NCBI GenBank assembly: GCA_005954745.1
Contig: CP040678.1
Coordinates: forward strand, 1,302,001-1,366,000
Direction: 5' to 3'
DNA from: Halostella pelagica
GTDB taxonomy: Archaea; Halobacteriota; Halobacteria; Halobacteriales; Natronoarchaeaceae
DNA length: 64,000 nt
In this document: in pieces, positions 18,225 to 27,145 of the stretch
Layout of the letters: the number at the start of each line of letters is the position of its first letter
Position numbering within the stretch: position 1 is the stretch's first letter
Notes under the pieces: model-generated
The model's database searches: none
What the model was told of the DNA's origin: nothing
The model's input: the letters and a program-made list of their open reading frames with translations, nothing else
Made by a program: the position numbers and the translations under genes

Positions 18225-19316
18225 ATGAGCGACGACCTGTTCACGCCGCTGACGCTGCGCGGAACGGAAATACCGAACCGCGTGACGGTGTCGCCGATGT
18301 GCCAGTACTCCTGTGAGGCCGGGGACGGGCTCGCGACGGAATGGCACCGAGTCCACCTCGGGAGCCGGGCCGTCGGCGGTGCCGGTCTCGTACTGACCGA
18401 AGCCACCGCGGTCGAGCCGCGCGGACGAATCTCCCCGCAGGACCTCGGCATCTGGAGCGACGACCACGCCGACGCGCTCGCCCCGATCACCGAATTCATC
18501 CGCGACCAGGGGCGCGTCCCGGGCATCCAGCTCGCGCACGCGGGCCGAAAGGGGAGCAAGACCCGCCCCGCGGACGGCAGCGTTCCGCTGCAACCGGACG
18601 AGGGTGGCTGGGAGACTCTCGCGCCCTCCGACCACTACCCCTACGGTGGCGACGAGCCGCCGGCGACGCGGCGGATGGACAGCGACGATATCAGCGACGT
18701 GGTGACGGCGTTCGAACTGTCGGCCGAGCGCGCGCTGGACGCCGGGTTCGAGGTGGCGGAGGTCCACGCCGCACACGGCTATCTCCTCCACGAGTTCCTC
18801 TCGCCGGTCGCCAACGACCGCGACGACGAGTACGGCGGGAGCTTCGAGAACCGCACCCGCCTCGTGCGCGAGGTGACGGCGGCGGTCCGCGACGTTTGGC
18901 CCGACGATAAGCCGGTGTTCGTCCGGGTTTCGGCGACGGACTGGCTTCCGGACCGGGACTCGTGGACCGTCGAAGATACCGTCCGCCTCTCCGGCCGCCT
19001 CGCCGACGCAGGAGCGGACCTGATAGACGTCAGCGCCGGCGGTCTCCACCCCGACCAGCGGGTGCCAGACGGCGGGCCGAACTATCAGGTCCCGTACGCC
19101 GAACGCGTTCGGAAGACGACGGACGCCGCCGTCGGCGCGGTCGGCGGCATCACGACCGGCCAGCAGGCCGACGCGCTGATCCGCAACGACCGCGCCGACC
19201 TCGCTATCGTCGGGCGGGAACATCTTCGCGACCCGTACTTCGCGCTGAACGCCGCACGAGAACTCGGGATGAGCGACCGTATCGACCCCCCGGTCCAGTA
19301 CCAGCGCGTGTTCTGA
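18225..19316 (+). CDS. Old Yellow Enzyme family (YqjM/NamA-like) flavin oxidoreductase
   Basis: 363 residues, a single TIM-barrel domain with no iron-sulfur extension. The start TPLTLRGTEIPNRVTVSPMCQYS carries the Cys (residue 25) and Tyr of the YqjM subgroup, which tune FMN. LAHAGRKGS provides the substrate-binding His pair with HAAHGYLLHEFLSP, and VGGITTGQQADALI and VGREHLRDPYF bind the FMN phosphate. It reduces alpha,beta-unsaturated carbonyls using NAD(P)H. In haloarchaea this is usually annotated NADH:flavin oxidoreductase. The physiological substrate is unknown. Confidence 0.9.
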   Translation: MSDDLFTPLTLRGTEIPNRVTVSPMCQYSCEAGDGLATEWHRVHLGSRAVGGAGLVLTEATAVEPRGRISPQDLGIWSDDHADALAPITEFIRDQGRVPGIQLAHAGRKGSKTRPADGSVPLQPDEGGWETLAPSDHYPYGGDEPPATRRMDSDDISDVVTAFELSAERALDAGFEVAEVHAAHGYLLHEFLSPVANDRDDEYGGSFENRTRLVREVTAAVRDVWPDDKPVFVRVSATDWLPDRDSWTVEDTVRLSGRLADAGADLIDVSAGGLHPDQRVPDGGPNYQVPYAERVRKTTDAAVGAVGGITTGQQADALIRNDRADLAIVGREHLRDPYFALNAARELGMSDRIDPPVQYQRVF

Positions 19317-19433
19317 GACCTGGTGCAGTACCACAGCAGTTCTGGCCCCGGCTCACTACCAACGCGCCCTCTGGGACGGCCAACTACCAGCGCCCCTTCC
19401 GCTCTCCGTCGTCTGACCGCGGTTCCGTCTCCG

Positions 19434-19997
19434 CTACTGCTCTTTCCACTTGATCGAGCAGCCCTGTGACGGCTGCCACTCTATCTCGACGTCGTCGCCC
19501 GCGAGGACGGCGTCGATCGCCTCTCGGACGTGGAATCTCGTCGGCTCGTCGTCAGGGTTCAGTGCGTCGTCCAGACGGCCGTGGTACGTCAGGCGGAACG
19601 ACCCACCCTCTCGCTCGAACAGGAACGGATCCGGCGTGCAGACGGCACCGTACGCTTTAGCGACCTCCTGGGACTCGTCGCGGAGATAGGCGTCGTAGTC
19701 GATCCGCCCGTCGTCGACGAACTCGCGCATCGCGTCGAACGAGTCCTCGGGATACTCCTCGGCGTCGTTCGAGTTGATGCCGACGACCGCCACCTCGTCG
19801 TACTCGGCCGCTAACTCGTTCAGCAGACCGAACTTGGCCTGCGCGTACGGACAGTGGTTACAGGTAAACACGACCAGCAGCGCCTCGCACCCGTCGAACG
19901 AATCCGGATTGTATGTCTCGCCGTCGACGCCCGACAGTTCGAACGCCGGCGCTTCGTCGCCCGGTTCGAGTTCCGAGTCCGACTCAAGTAGAACCAT
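19434..19997 (-). CDS. Thioredoxin-fold (AhpC/TSA-redoxin) protein
   Basis: 187 residues from ATG 19997; a longer in-frame ATG at 20063 would add 22 residues of atypical sequence. The start GDEAPAFELSGVDGETYNP resembles peroxiredoxin/TlpA redoxins. The active-site motif is TCNHCPYA (C-x2-C near residues 48-51), where one expects WCxxC; the acyl-chain resembles the 'CNHCPY' thioredoxin-like family. A third Cys pair is at GAVCTPD and SQGCS. It likely acts as a disulfide reductase or peroxidase-like protein in the cytoplasm. The substrate is unknown. Confidence 0.85.
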   Translation of the reverse strand: MVLLESDSELEPGDEAPAFELSGVDGETYNPDSFDGCEALLVVFTCNHCPYAQAKFGLLNELAAEYDEVAVVGINSNDAEEYPEDSFDAMREFVDDGRIDYDAYLRDESQEVAKAYGAVCTPDPFLFEREGGSFRLTYHGRLDDALNPDDEPTRFHVREAIDAVLAGDDVEIEWQPSQGCSIKWKEQ

Positions 19998-20131
19998 GGT
20001 CGACCGGAAGGCGTTCTCCGGCTTATCTGTTATCGATCCAGCTAGAACGACAGAGCGGCCCAAACATCGGAACCCCGGACCGTGGCGGACCGACGAGCGC
20101 CGCTACACTTCGCCACGCGACGGTCGGATCG

Positions 20132-21130
20132 TTACTCGCCGTACCGCGACTGGTCCTCCGCGTTCCCTCTGGAGGCCGGCGGACCCTCGTTCCGCGTCGT
20201 CTCCGATCGTTCCTGGGTTTCCGTCCCCTGACCCGCTTCCTTGCGTGCGCCGGCCGTCGTTCCCTGACGGCTGGAGGGTTCGTACCCTATCGGGTTCCGA
20301 TAGGCGGTTTCCGTCCGCGGCTCCTGTCGCTGTGTCCCTTGCTGGGCCCGCTCGATGGGGTACTGTTTCTGACTTCCTCCGGACTGTCGGACCTGAGGTG
20401 CCTGATGTTGTCGAGATTGCTGGAGTTGCTGTGTCTGGGGCTGTTGCGTTTGGGGTTGCTGTGTCTGTTGCCGGTGCTGCGTCTGGGGCTGTTGCCGGTG
20501 CTGTGTCTGGGGCTGTTGCCGGTGCTGCGTCTGGGGTTGTTGCTGTGGGGTCTGGTACTGTGGTTGCTGGAACTGCTGACTTCCCTGCGTCTGTTGGGTC
20601 GGCTGGTACTGTTGCTGGGTATGCTGTTGAGGCTGCGACTGCTGGTTCGCCTCCGCCCAGAACCGCTGTCCGGCGGTCGACTGCGGGAACTCCTGTCCAG
20701 TTGCCCGGGACTGCTGCGGTTGTCGGTGACTCTGGGTCGCTGGTGTCCCCTGCTGGAGCGACTCCGCCCCCTGTGACGCGAATCGCTGCTGAGCCTGCGT
20801 CGCCTGTCGGATCCCCTGTTCCGCCTGCTGGCCCATCTCTCTTGCCGCCTGTCGACCCTGTTCGCTCATCGTCTGACCGGCCGAGGCTATCGAGTTGGCG
20901 CTGTCGAAGTAGTTCCGCATCGCCGACCTCGTCATATCGAGCGTCTGGCGTTGCAGCGACGCCCCCATCTCCATCCCGTCGACCAGCAACTGGGCGGCGT
21001 TTCGCTGGAAATCGAGCCCCCGCTCCATCGCGTTTTGCCCCTGCGACATCGTCTCCTGTTGCATCTCGACTGCTCCCTCGACCGGGTTCGTTAGCGCTTC
21101 TTGCAGTTGCTCGGTGTCGTCGTCTGTCAT
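20132..21130 (-). CDS. Glutamine-rich protein with phasin-like N-terminal helix
   Basis: 332 residues from ATG 21130. Residues 1-120 are an amphipathic, Met/Gln-rich helical region (MQQETMSQGQNAMERGLD, MGASLQRQTLDMTRSAMRNYF) of the sort seen in phasins that coat polyhydroxyalkanoate granules. Residues about 120-290 are low-complexity Gln/Pro/Thr/His, including three exact QPQTQHRQ-type octapeptides encoded by the 24-bp repeats at 20465-20536. The tail is Arg/Glu/Thr-rich. Haloarchaeal proteins are rarely so glutamine-rich. The phasin idea is an inference from shape only; no pha gene is nearby. A TATA-like GTTTATT lies 33 bases before the start. Confidence 0.65.
   Translation of the reverse strand: MTDDDTEQLQEALTNPVEGAVEMQQETMSQGQNAMERGLDFQRNAAQLLVDGMEMGASLQRQTLDMTRSAMRNYFDSANSIASAGQTMSEQGRQAAREMGQQAEQGIRQATQAQQRFASQGAESLQQGTPATQSHRQPQQSRATGQEFPQSTAGQRFWAEANQQSQPQQHTQQQYQPTQQTQGSQQFQQPQYQTPQQQPQTQHRQQPQTQHRQQPQTQHRQQTQQPQTQQPQTQQLQQSRQHQAPQVRQSGGSQKQYPIERAQQGTQRQEPRTETAYRNPIGYEPSSRQGTTAGARKEAGQGTETQERSETTRNEGPPASRGNAEDQSRYGE
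20465..20536 (-). repeat. Three tandem 24-bp repeats coding for QPQTQHRQ octapeptides
   Basis: Copies at 20465-20488, 20489-20512 and 20513-20536 on the plus strand are near identical (one C/T difference in the middle copy). They keep the frame of the Gln-rich gene and indicate recent slippage or unequal exchange. Confidence 0.85.
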
Positions 21131-21305
21131 CGTACCGACTGTACCGGCAACCGGGTCGGGAATAAACAGGCCCAATCGTTGCGATCCGTTCGAACCCGTA
21201 AACTCCGTATTTCTGGCTGTATAGACGGCCTGTGTCGTTCCGCGCGCGAAACCACCACAGCCGAAGTCGCCCAGGTAGTACACCGTTTCCCCGTACAAGC
21301 CGGCG

Positions 21306-21722
21306 TTACTCGACCGTCGTGAAATACACCGCGAGTATCGCGAAGCCCACACCAACTAGCTTGCGCGCTGTGAACGGTTCGTCCAGCAAGACGACTCCGA
21401 GTACTGAACTCGTGACCAGAAAGAGACCGAAGACGGGCGTCACGATACTGATCGGGCCCATCGACAGGGCTCGATAGTAGGCGAGGATACCGACTGCAAG
21501 ACAGGCTCCCGCTGCGTACATGTAGGGGGATTTTGGATGCGTGACGTAGTCGGTGATATGGTGGTTGCCGCGGAGTGCGATGACGAGAGCGACGGCGACG
21601 AGAACGAGATTGGAGACGAACGCGGCCACCTCACTCGGAATGGACTGTGTCGCGACTTTCATCAGTGGCGCGACGAGCGTGTATGCGAGGAGAGCGACCA
21701 CCGCCCAGCCGACGTAGTTCAT
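21306..21722 (-). CDS. Half-size EamA-type membrane transporter
   Basis: 138 residues from ATG 21722; an in-frame longer reading begins at 21866 but its extra N-terminus overlaps the promoter of the divergent Lrp gene. About five membrane spans, one EamA repeat rather than two. Landmarks: MNYVGWAVVALLAYTLVAPLMKVA, and the second half LAYYRALSMGPISIVTPVFGLFLVTSSVLGVVLLDEPFTARK with the conserved Glu in the turn before the last helix. Such short DMT proteins usually act as dimers. Substrate unknown. Confidence 0.8.
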   Translation of the reverse strand: MNYVGWAVVALLAYTLVAPLMKVATQSIPSEVAAFVSNLVLVAVALVIALRGNHHITDYVTHPKSPYMYAAGACLAVGILAYYRALSMGPISIVTPVFGLFLVTSSVLGVVLLDEPFTARKLVGVGFAILAVYFTTVE

Positions 21723-21855
21723 ACTGTATCCGGGTATTCGAACGGAGGATAGGGTTTCGAAATCGAACGGCGTCACGTCTCCGCCTGCCCACGGCTTCGT
21801 CATCCCCTCGCACGGACTGGAAACTCTTATGTCGCCGCCACCGACTCTCGTACAC

Positions 21856-22344
21856 ATGACCGACAAGCGCGAACTGCTCGACCTCTTGCTCGAAAACGCG
21901 CGCTACTCGACCGAGGACCTCGCGCGCATGACCGACCTCTCCGAGGCGGAGGTCGTCTCGACTGTCGAAACCCTCGAAGACGAGGGTATCATCCGGGGCT
22001 ATCAGGCCGTCGTGGACTGGCACCGCGTCAAGGAGGAACACATCCGTGCCGAGGTAGAACTCAACGTCACGCTGGACCGCGAGACCAGTTACGAAGACAT
22101 CGCGGAGCGACTCGCCAAATTCCCTGAAGTGAAGACGCTCCAACTCGTCAGCGGTGATTACGACTTCCACCTCGAAGTGGAGGGCGACTCGCTTCAGGAG
22201 GTATCGAACTTCATCAGTGAGAAGGTCGCACGCGCCCCCGAGATCACCCAGACGGTCACTCACTACGTCATGGAGACCTACAAGGACCGCGGCATCGAGT
22301 TCGAAGACGACCACGGCGACGACCGGTTGTCTATCTCACCATGA
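21856..22344 (+). CDS. Lrp/AsnC-family transcription regulator
   Basis: 162 residues from ATG 21856. A winged-helix domain is at about 5-50 (LLDLLLENARYSTEDLARMTDLSEAEVVSTVETLEDEGIIRGY), followed by the alpha/beta RAM ligand domain (about 65-145). TCTTATG at about 21824-21830 gives a leaderless start. The stop overlaps the ATG of the aminotransferase by four bases, a coupled pair, so it probably regulates this enzyme in response to an amino acid. The ligand is not known. Confidence 0.9.
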   Translation: MTDKRELLDLLLENARYSTEDLARMTDLSEAEVVSTVETLEDEGIIRGYQAVVDWHRVKEEHIRAEVELNVTLDRETSYEDIAERLAKFPEVKTLQLVSGDYDFHLEVEGDSLQEVSNFISEKVARAPEITQTVTHYVMETYKDRGIEFEDDHGDDRLSISP

Positions 22345-23477
22345 ATCTGTCCGATAGGGTCGAACGCGTCCCTCCGTCGGGGATACGGAAGTTCTTCGAA
22401 CTCGCTGAAGAGATGGACGACGTCATCTCGCTCGGCGTCGGCGAACCGGACTTCTCCGCGCCGTGGGCCGCCCGAGACGCGGCTATCCAGTCCCTGGAGC
22501 GCGGCCAAACGTCGTACACCGCAAACCGCGGCATGCGCGAGTTGCGAGAAGCGATCAGCGACCACGTCGCAGAGCGGTACGCTCTCGAATACGACGCCGA
22601 CGACGAGATACTCGTCACGACGGGCGTCAGCGAGGGGGTCGACGTCGCGATGCGTGCGCTGGTAGACCCCGGCGACACAGTCGCGGTCCCTCAGCCGTCC
22701 TACATCTCCTACGCGCCGGGCGTCATCTTCGCTGACGGAGACCCACTGCCGGTGCCGACCCGGGAGGCCGACGAGTTCAAACTCACCTACGAGCGTCTGG
22801 AGGCGAGCGGTGCCGCGGACGCGGACGTTCTCATCGCCTGTTACCCGAACAATCCCACGGGTGCGGTGATGACCGAGTCCGAACTCGAACCCGTCGCGGA
22901 GTTCGCCCGAGAACACGACCTCACGGTCATCTCCGACGAGATATACGCCGACCTGACGTACGGTCACGACCACACCTCCATCGCCACGCTCCCGGGAATG
23001 CGCGAGCGGACCATCGTGTTCAACGGCTTCTCGAAGGCGTACGCCATGACCGGACTCCGCCTCGGATACGCCCTCGCCCCGCCGGAGGCTATCGCGGCGA
23101 TGAACCGCATCCACCAGTACTCGATGCTGTCTGCCCCGACGACTGCTCAACACGCCGCGATAGAAGCGCTCGAATCCTGCGACGACGAGGTCGAGGAAAT
23201 GGTTCAGACGTACGACCGTCGCCGTAACCTCGTTCTCTCGCGCTTCGAGGAGATGGGAATGGACTGCTTCGAGGCCAAGGGCGCGTTCTACGTCTTCCCG
23301 GAGGTTCCCGGCGGCGACGCCGAGACGTTCGCCGAGGAGTTGCTTCAGGAACAGGGCGTCGCCGTCGTCCCCGGCGACGTGTTCGGGTCGGGTGGCGAGG
23401 GGCACCTTCGCGTCTCCTACGCGACCGGTACGGAAGACCTGAAGGAAGCGATGGACCGGATCGAGGCGTTTCTGTAG
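22341..23477 (+). CDS. Class I/II pyridoxal-phosphate aminotransferase
   Basis: 378 residues, normal for aspartate-family fold I aminotransferases. Landmarks: ISLGVGEPDF (N-terminal substrate loop), TSYTANRGMRELREA, YPNNPTGAVMT, SDEIYADLTYG, the Schiff-base Lys in FNGFSKAYAMTGLRLGY (near residue 234), and HLRVSYAT with the carboxylate-binding Arg. It transfers amino groups between amino acids and 2-oxo acids. It is translationally coupled to an Lrp regulator, a common haloarchaeal arrangement. Likely acts on branched-chain, aromatic or aspartate-type substrates; unresolved. Confidence 0.9.
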   Translation: MNLSDRVERVPPSGIRKFFELAEEMDDVISLGVGEPDFSAPWAARDAAIQSLERGQTSYTANRGMRELREAISDHVAERYALEYDADDEILVTTGVSEGVDVAMRALVDPGDTVAVPQPSYISYAPGVIFADGDPLPVPTREADEFKLTYERLEASGAADADVLIACYPNNPTGAVMTESELEPVAEFAREHDLTVISDEIYADLTYGHDHTSIATLPGMRERTIVFNGFSKAYAMTGLRLGYALAPPEAIAAMNRIHQYSMLSAPTTAQHAAIEALESCDDEVEEMVQTYDRRRNLVLSRFEEMGMDCFEAKGAFYVFPEVPGGDAETFAEELLQEQGVAVVPGDVFGSGGEGHLRVSYATGTEDLKEAMDRIEAFL

Positions 23478-23751
23478 TCGACCGCCGGCATCTGTACGTC
23501 GGTGAGCAGACCCCCGGAACGGCGGGCGAGTTCGTCCTCCCGGGATCAGTCCACAGTATCTCACGCCGTTGGACTCCAGCGGCTTCGGATCTTGCTTCGA
23601 GACCGCCGCTAGTGGACACATGGAACCGAACCCGAACAGCCGGTCGACACTGTGACGAGGGCGTTTCCCCGTAAACCGAACTGTGCTGCGGTCGTTCTCG
23701 GCGACAGAGGGCACTAGAGGTTTCTCCCGTGTCGTCGTATCTCTATGCGCA

Positions 23752-24462
23752 ATGGCTCGCGACCATGAAGAGTTCGACCCCGAAGCACCGGAGGAGCGCG
23801 AGATCGGTCGCGAGATGGTCGACCAGAGCACTGGGCTCGGTTCGGTGGTCGCGCATCTCTATCGGGGCGAGATGGATCGCGCGGTCAACTGGCGGGGACG
23901 GCTGGATTCGACGACGAACTGGGCGGTGACGATCATCTCGGCTATCCTCGCGTACGCGTTTTCCAGCAGCGATGTCGCGCACACTATCATTCTGGTCGGG
24001 ATGGCGACCGGGGTCGTGTTCCTGCTGATCGAATCCCGACGGTTCCGACGCTACGACATCTGGCGGTCCCGGGTTCGCTCCATGCAGGAGAACCTCTTCG
24101 CGAACGCGCTCGACCCCTCCGAAGGCATCGAACAGCGGGACTGGCGGAAACAGTTGAGCGAAGACTACAGGCGTCCGGCGGTGAAAATGCCGCTCCGGAA
24201 CGCGGTCGCACACCGTCTCCGCCGGGTGTACCTTCCGCTGCTGATCGGCCTGTTGCTCGTCTGGTTAGTTCGACTGAGCGGCGAGAGCGAACCGATAGTG
24301 GAGGCCGCATCCGTGTCCGGGACGCCCGGTTGGATCGTCTTCACCTGCGTCATCGCCGGGTACGTCTGTGCCTTCGCTATCGCTTTCTGGCCCGACGCGC
24401 AAGCGTCGACGGAGACGGACAGTGAGGTCGACCGCGGCGACCTGGGTTCCGACGACGAGTGA
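23752..24462 (+). CDS. DUF2270 membrane protein
   Basis: 236 residues from ATG 23752. An N-terminal acidic segment precedes a region with MVDQSTGLGSVVAHLYRGEMDRAVNWRGRLDSTTNWAV, diagnostic for DUF2270. About four membrane spans are seen, in pairs near 63-100 and 165-215, with the basic segment SRRFRRYDIWRSRVRSMQENL between them. Function unknown. The TGA stop is also the first bases of a 77-bp palindromic element. Confidence 0.85.
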   Translation: MARDHEEFDPEAPEEREIGREMVDQSTGLGSVVAHLYRGEMDRAVNWRGRLDSTTNWAVTIISAILAYAFSSSDVAHTIILVGMATGVVFLLIESRRFRRYDIWRSRVRSMQENLFANALDPSEGIEQRDWRKQLSEDYRRPAVKMPLRNAVAHRLRRVYLPLLIGLLLVWLVRLSGESEPIVEAASVSGTPGWIVFTCVIAGYVCAFAIAFWPDAQASTETDSEVDRGDLGSDDE

Positions 24463-24538
24463 TACCGTCGGCTGTACCTTCGAAACGATGATCGGCTCCG
24501 GGGTCCGATAGTCTTCGCGGGAGTACAGCCGAAAGTAT
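24462..24538 (+). repeat. Palindromic element, copy A (overlaps the stop of DUF2270)
   Basis: ATACCGTCGGCTGTAC (24462-24477) is inverted at 24523-24538 (14 of 16 matching), with an inner ATCGG...CCGAT stem. It aligns over its full length with the copy at 30742. The left end shares the A of the DUF2270 TGA. Confidence 0.75.
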
Positions 24539-24648
24539 GAGCGTCCTGCGCCACGAACGTCGGTCTCCGAGACCCGTGTCAGCGAAAGCGGTACTGGCGA
24601 CTGGAGTGACACCCTGAATTTAATGAGTGTGTACTACGACGTACGTGT

Positions 24649-24852
24649 ATGGTATCTTACCGTCTCAAGCGGGCATTGAGTCGCTCTCGTCACGCCGCAC
24701 TCGGCGCAAGCATCGGGGCCGCAATCGGCGGCCTGATCAGTCGCAACGCCGCGAGCACCGGTGCCGGCATCGGTGCGTTAGCCGGCGCGATAGTCGGCGA
24801 GAAACGCGTCTCCGCTCGCTCCCGCGTCGAGGAGGCCGTCGACCAGGAGTAG
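24649..24852 (+). CDS. Small glycine-zipper membrane protein
   Basis: 67 residues. One or two short hydrophobic, Gly/Ala-spaced helices (ALGASIGAAIGGLI and GAGIGALAGAIVGE) resemble glycine-zipper motifs, between a basic N-terminus (RLKRALSRSRH) and an acidic tail. This composition favours membrane association and helix packing. Function is unknown. The start codon follows TTTAATGAGTGTGTACTACG, where TTTAAT near 24618 may be the TATA box and a symmetrical ACGTACGT sits just after. Confidence 0.65.
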   Translation: MVSYRLKRALSRSRHAALGASIGAAIGGLISRNAASTGAGIGALAGAIVGEKRVSARSRVEEAVDQE

Positions 24853-24934
24853 TAACGCCTGAGCGTATCGCGTACCGCGGTCGCCCGGTCGCCCAGGTGA
24901 CTCTGTCGTCTGAACAGCCCACTCGGCGTCGCGG

Positions 24935-25720
24935 TCAGACGCACCCGGGGAACGACTCGCCCGTGATGTGATGCGAGTCCACGTAGTCGGGGCGTTCTTC
25001 GGCAGATAGCGTGAACCGCGACCGGGCGGTCATGTACGACATGATGAGCGCGCGTCGCCAGTCGCTCGTCGTATTCTCTGCGGTGTAGTGTGGCACGAGA
25101 CAGTGAGAGAACAGCGCGCTCCCCGGTTCCATCGGCACTTCGACGGCATCGTCCGTGTCGTACGTATCGTCCGAAACGACGATGTCTGTGTCGTATTTGC
25201 GCGTCTCGTGGTCGAGTAACCCGTCCGTGTGACCGCCGGGGACGACGTTCATACACCCGTTTTCGGGGGTCGCCTCGTCCAGTGCGATCCAGACGGTGCA
25301 GTGGTCGAGCGGCCTGATCGGGTAGTACGGTGCGTCCTGATGGAAGCTCTTTTCGCTACCGATCTCCGGGGGTTTCAGCATCGCCGCGCTCCGGAGGAGT
25401 TTGAGGTTCGGCCCGAGGAGTTCTCGGGCGACGCTGACGATGCCCTCGTGGTGTGCCACGTCCCGAAAGACGCTGTCCTCCTCGACCATGCCGAGGCCCT
25501 CCATTTTCCGCACCGCGTTACCGGGGTCGTCGATGTCGACATCGCCGCGTTCGACCGCGGGTTCGGTCTGGGTGGCGAAGCCCTCCGGCTCCCGGTCGCC
25601 GTGCGTGTACTCTCTGAGACGCGACTTGACCGTCGCGCGCTCGTCCTCGTTCAGGACGTCCTCGACGACGACGTACCCTTTCTTCTGGTACTGCGCGAAC
25701 GCATCGTCTGTGAGTGCCAT
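24935..25720 (-). CDS. Phytanoyl-CoA dioxygenase (PhyH) family protein
   Basis: 261 residues. Iron(II)/2-oxoglutarate oxygenase motif: the HxD pair in FHQDAPYYP (residues 125-133), and the distal His in LVPHYTAENTTSDWRRA with the Arg that binds 2-oxoglutarate. NVVPGGHTDG is a further family feature. It would hydroxylate a small substrate in the cytoplasm using O2. In halophiles relatives include ectoine hydroxylase, but no ectoine genes are here, so the substrate is open. It is divergent from the Nramp-like transporter, sharing an intergenic of 66 bp. Confidence 0.85.
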   Translation of the reverse strand: MALTDDAFAQYQKKGYVVVEDVLNEDERATVKSRLREYTHGDREPEGFATQTEPAVERGDVDIDDPGNAVRKMEGLGMVEEDSVFRDVAHHEGIVSVARELLGPNLKLLRSAAMLKPPEIGSEKSFHQDAPYYPIRPLDHCTVWIALDEATPENGCMNVVPGGHTDGLLDHETRKYDTDIVVSDDTYDTDDAVEVPMEPGSALFSHCLVPHYTAENTTSDWRRALIMSYMTARSRFTLSAEERPDYVDSHHITGESFPGCV

Positions 25721-25786
25721 TGCGTATTACCGCGTGGTACAACCGTATGAAAATACCTATACGTTCTCATAAGAACGGAGAAACCG

Positions 25787-27142
25787 ATGAGTGAACAGAC
25801 GGGCAACGCAGCGGTCGACGACGCGACAGCGTCGGACCGCGGAGTCGTATCGAAGCTATCGAACATGGGGCCGACGTGGCTAGCGGGCGCTATCGCCGCG
25901 GGACCGGCGAGCATGGCGAGTCTCCTCGGCGCAGGGTCGGCCTTCGGCTACTCGCTGCTTTGGGTCGTCGTGCTTTCGGCGGTTCTCGGAACGGTGTCTC
26001 AGTATCTCGCGATGCGTCTCGGCCTGCTCACCGAGGACGGCATCGTCTCGGTCGTCGAGCGACACGTCGGCGAGACGTGGGCCTGGCTCCTCGTCGTCGA
26101 CGTCATCTTCGCCTCGGGGCTAGCGCAGTTAGTGATAATGAAAACCGTCGCCGACGTCAGCGCGACGGTGACCGGCGTGGACGCGCGGGTCTGGGGCGTC
26201 GCCTGGGCGGTCGTTCTCGCGGTCGGCCTCGCCGGGCGCGGCTACCGCGTCGCCGAGGTCGGCGCGAAGGTTCTCGTCTCGGCCGTCGTCCTGGCGTTCG
26301 TCGGCTCCGTGTTCGTGGTCCCGATCGACCTGTCAGCGGCCGCTGGCGGCCTCAAGCCGACGATCCCGGCCGGCGTCGACGGCGCGTTGCTCGCCGCCGG
26401 TATCCTCGGCGGCGCGGTCCACATCACGCTCGTGACGATGCAGTCGTACACGATGCGGTCCCGGGGCTGGACCCGCGACGACTACGACCTCGCGCTGTTC
26501 GACGTCGGCGGGTCGATGCTCGTCGCCTTCGGTATCTACAGCGTCGCCATCTTCCTCGTGGCTGCGAGCGTTCTCGATTCGCCTGATATCGGCGCTATCG
26601 GTGCGGCGAAGGCGCTCGAACCCGCAGTCGGGGCGAACGCCAAGTGGCTGTTCCTGCTCGGCCTGTGGGGAGCGGCGGTGTCGACGCTCGGCAGCAACAC
26701 CGTCGTCCCGCCGTACCTCGTCGCCGACAAACTCGACTGGGACACGGACGTTTCGGACCCGCGGTACCGCGGACTGCTCGTCGTCGTCGCGCTCGCGAGC
26801 GCCGGCGGCGCGTTCCTCCAGGGCGCGTTCTTCCCGCTGTTAGTGCTGGTACTCGCGTTCGGCCTCGTCGGAACGCCGTTCGCGCTCGCGCTGGTGCTGT
26901 ACCTGCTCAACCACGACGACGCCGTCCCGGTGCGGAACTCCGCGGCGGCGAACGTCGGCGGACTCGTGCTCATCGGCGTCACGGCCGTCACCGCCGGCAC
27001 GTTCCTCCGGGGGCAGTACGCGGCCGGCGTCGACGGGGTAACCGCGTTCGTGCTCCTGTTCGCAGCCGTCTTCACCGGGGCGACGCTGGTGCTTCTCGGT
27101 CGGTTCGTCCGTGAGACAGTGACCGCCCGAGGGGCGGCCTGA
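25787..27142 (+). CDS. Nramp-related membrane transporter lacking the canonical metal-site motifs
   Basis: 451 residues with about 11 membrane spans. The N-terminal THxGPTWLAGAIAAGPAS region aligns with the first helix of Nramp, where the usual DPGN metal motif is replaced by GPAS (residues 39-42). In the sixth helix the MPH motif is replaced by VHIT within GGAVHITLVTMQSYTMRSRGW. So both metal-liganding positions are lost, which is rare and hints at a non-metal or altered cation substrate. Relatives in haloarchaea are annotated Nramp/Mn2+ transporters. The P-loop gene follows after three bases, so they are co-transcribed. Confidence 0.75.
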   Translation: MSEQTGNAAVDDATASDRGVVSKLSNMGPTWLAGAIAAGPASMASLLGAGSAFGYSLLWVVVLSAVLGTVSQYLAMRLGLLTEDGIVSVVERHVGETWAWLLVVDVIFASGLAQLVIMKTVADVSATVTGVDARVWGVAWAVVLAVGLAGRGYRVAEVGAKVLVSAVVLAFVGSVFVVPIDLSAAAGGLKPTIPAGVDGALLAAGILGGAVHITLVTMQSYTMRSRGWTRDDYDLALFDVGGSMLVAFGIYSVAIFLVAASVLDSPDIGAIGAAKALEPAVGANAKWLFLLGLWGAAVSTLGSNTVVPPYLVADKLDWDTDVSDPRYRGLLVVVALASAGGAFLQGAFFPLLVLVLAFGLVGTPFALALVLYLLNHDDAVPVRNSAAANVGGLVLIGVTAVTAGTFLRGQYAAGVDGVTAFVLLFAAVFTGATLVLLGRFVRETVTARGAA

Positions 27143-27145
27143 CCC

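Noticed and set aside
19317-19433. Tandem duplication of the Old Yellow Enzyme C-terminus
   Set aside because: CAGTACCA-N3-C-like similarity occurs after the stop, but it is too short and weak to separate from chance in GC-rich DNA.
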